Source: Paenibacillaceae bacterium (GTDB lineage: Bacteria; Bacillota; Bacilli; Paenibacillales; NBRC-103111). Taken from it: DNA of 64,000 nt. The notes below the pieces were generated by a model, which saw nothing but the letters and a program-made list of their open reading frames with translations, was not told where the DNA came from and did no database searches. How positions within the stretch are numbered: the stretch's first letter is position 1; every line of letters starts with the position of its first letter. Shown here piece after piece: positions 63,196-64,000 of the stretch. The stretch spans positions 62,001 through 126,000 of the forward strand of contig JAQSYI010000027.1 of the NCBI GenBank assembly GCA_029256185.1. Direction: 5' to 3'. The position numbers and the translations under genes are program-made.

Positions 63196-64000
63196 GTGGA
63201 TTTATTTACGAACGATTATTTTACATTGTCGGCAGACAAGGATACGGTTGCTATTCTTGTGAACAAGCCTCATTTTCCTCTGAAGGACTTCGATGCTGTG
63301 CTGAAGAAAGTGCCCCGGCTGCTCTTTACCAACTTCGCCAATCTCCGCAATGCCCTGGCTCAGGCATCCGGGGAATCCGTAGAAATTGGTACGCTTAAGC
63401 CCTTAATCGAGCTTCAGATCAGCAGAGACTTCATGGAGGCGTCGATCAGGCTGAATATGACAGAGGAAGAGCTGGAGGAGCGCAAGCCTCTTTTGCCGGA
63501 GGAGATTATGGAGCTGCTCAAGGCCTACGGGGTGATTGACGGAATTTCGTTCCATACCCTGAAGAATGAACTCTTGCCCCAGCAGAGCATCGTTGTCGCC
63601 CAGGGAATCCCTCCCGAGCCGGGAACGGACGCCGCGGTCAGCTACTTCTCCTTCTCCGAGCGCCGTCCCACTATTCGGGAGGATGGCAACGCAGATTATT
63701 ATGAGCTCCACTTCATTGATGAGGTGCAGCCGGGACAATGGCTTGGCGAGAAGATACCCGCAACCCCCGGGAAGAGCGGGCGCAATCTGGCGGGCATTAG
63801 CATTCCCGGACAGGGCGGCAAAGACCAGCAGCTGCATTATGACAAGCAATCCGTCTCCGAGCATGAGGAAGATGGAAAAATTGTCCTTCGCTCCAAGCTG
63901 GCCGGAGTCGTACTAAAGCACGGTAAAAAAATCACCGTCCAGGAGCTTTTGACTATAACAGGGGATGTAGGTCCCAAAACGGGAAATATCGACTTTACCG
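63196..64000 (+). CDS. FapA/DUF342-family protein (partial, runs off the window)
   Basis: 268 codons are visible; the gene continues past the window edge and so is missing from the ORF track. GGGAGG lies 6 nt before the GTG at 63196 (MDLFTNDYFTL). The N-terminal half is helical (FPLKDFDAVLKKVPRLLFTNF). The FapA domain begins near residue 175, with LHFIDEVQPGQWLGEKIPATPG and ends in LTITGDVGPKTGNIDFT, the family's hallmark beta-roll entry. FapA proteins are associated with the flagellar pole, cell-shape or surface functions; the exact role here is not known. The upstream 250 bp to the array 2 leader probably contains its promoter. Confidence 0.85.
   Translation, partial: MDLFTNDYFTLSADKDTVAILVNKPHFPLKDFDAVLKKVPRLLFTNFANLRNALAQASGESVEIGTLKPLIELQISRDFMEASIRLNMTEEELEERKPLLPEEIMELLKAYGVIDGISFHTLKNELLPQQSIVVAQGIPPEPGTDAAVSYFSFSERRPTIREDGNADYYELHFIDEVQPGQWLGEKIPATPGKSGRNLAGISIPGQGGKDQQLHYDKQSVSEHEEDGKIVLRSKLAGVVLKHGKKITVQELLTITGDVGPKTGNIDFT

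Noticed and set aside
63180-63398. ORF track entry MREESRGFIYERL as the last gene
   Set aside because: It is out of frame with the FapA/DUF342 gene that starts at the GTG at 63196 and runs off the window; its start lies in that gene's ribosome binding site.

Overview
The window looks like chromosomal DNA of a moderately high-GC, spore-former-type Firmicute, most likely Paenibacillus or a close relative. The evidence is Shine-Dalgarno sites of the AGGAGG type with frequent GTG/TTG starts, a Bacillales-type rel-dtd pair, HemZ, LplA/LplB/LplC-type sugar ABC transporters, YesM/YesN-type two-component systems, membrane-anchored AraC regulators and a subtype I-C-like CRISPR repeat. No database search was possible, so family names rest on motifs read in the sequence.

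Layout. 0-4.1 kb: a small very acidic protein, then convergently a membrane-anchored FAD oxidoreductase and hemZ. 4.9-10.5 kb: a minus-strand signalling run of response regulator, PAS histidine kinase with a cysteine cluster, EAL-HDOD protein, diguanylate cyclase and chemoreceptor, which links phosphorelay, c-di-GMP and chemotaxis. 11-15.9 kb: dtd and rel (stringent response), divergent from a uracil/xanthine-type permease, followed by a 60-aa Cys-rich protein behind a perfect Fnr-type palindrome. 15.9-16.25 kb: a dense repeat patch of four AACGGAAA palindromes and a 24-bp tandem repeat. 16.3-18.0 kb: a Cache chemoreceptor.

18.3-58.9 kb is a glycan-utilisation island with three complete solute-binding-protein/two-permease transporters. 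Locus A (minus, 18.3-30.3 kb) has two BNR/beta-propeller enzymes, LplB, LplC, a binding lipoprotein and a secreted beta-helix protein. Locus B (both strands, 31.8-45.4 kb) has a membrane AraC regulator, a GH2 glycosidase, a cupin-AraC regulator, a metallophosphoesterase, a LacI regulator, a binding protein, two permeases and a PHP metallohydrolase. Locus C (minus, 45.8-58.9 kb) has a YesN/YesM-type two-component system, two permeases, a binding protein, a 1507-aa secreted protein of unknown activity and a GH97 glycosidase, with two cre-like sites before the transporter. Five signalling or transport proteins in loci B and C carry in-frame low-complexity or tandem-repeat inserts. Intergenic DNA holds two MITE-like elements, a 52-bp minisatellite and several palindrome families.

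59-63 kb is a small defence-like or accessory patch: two cas-less I-C-type CRISPR arrays that share a duplicated leader, flanking a decayed HEPN/MNT (HepT/MntA) toxin-antitoxin pair (two nonsense TAA codons and a lost start) and a seven-repeat RCC1 protein. The window ends inside a FapA/DUF342 gene.
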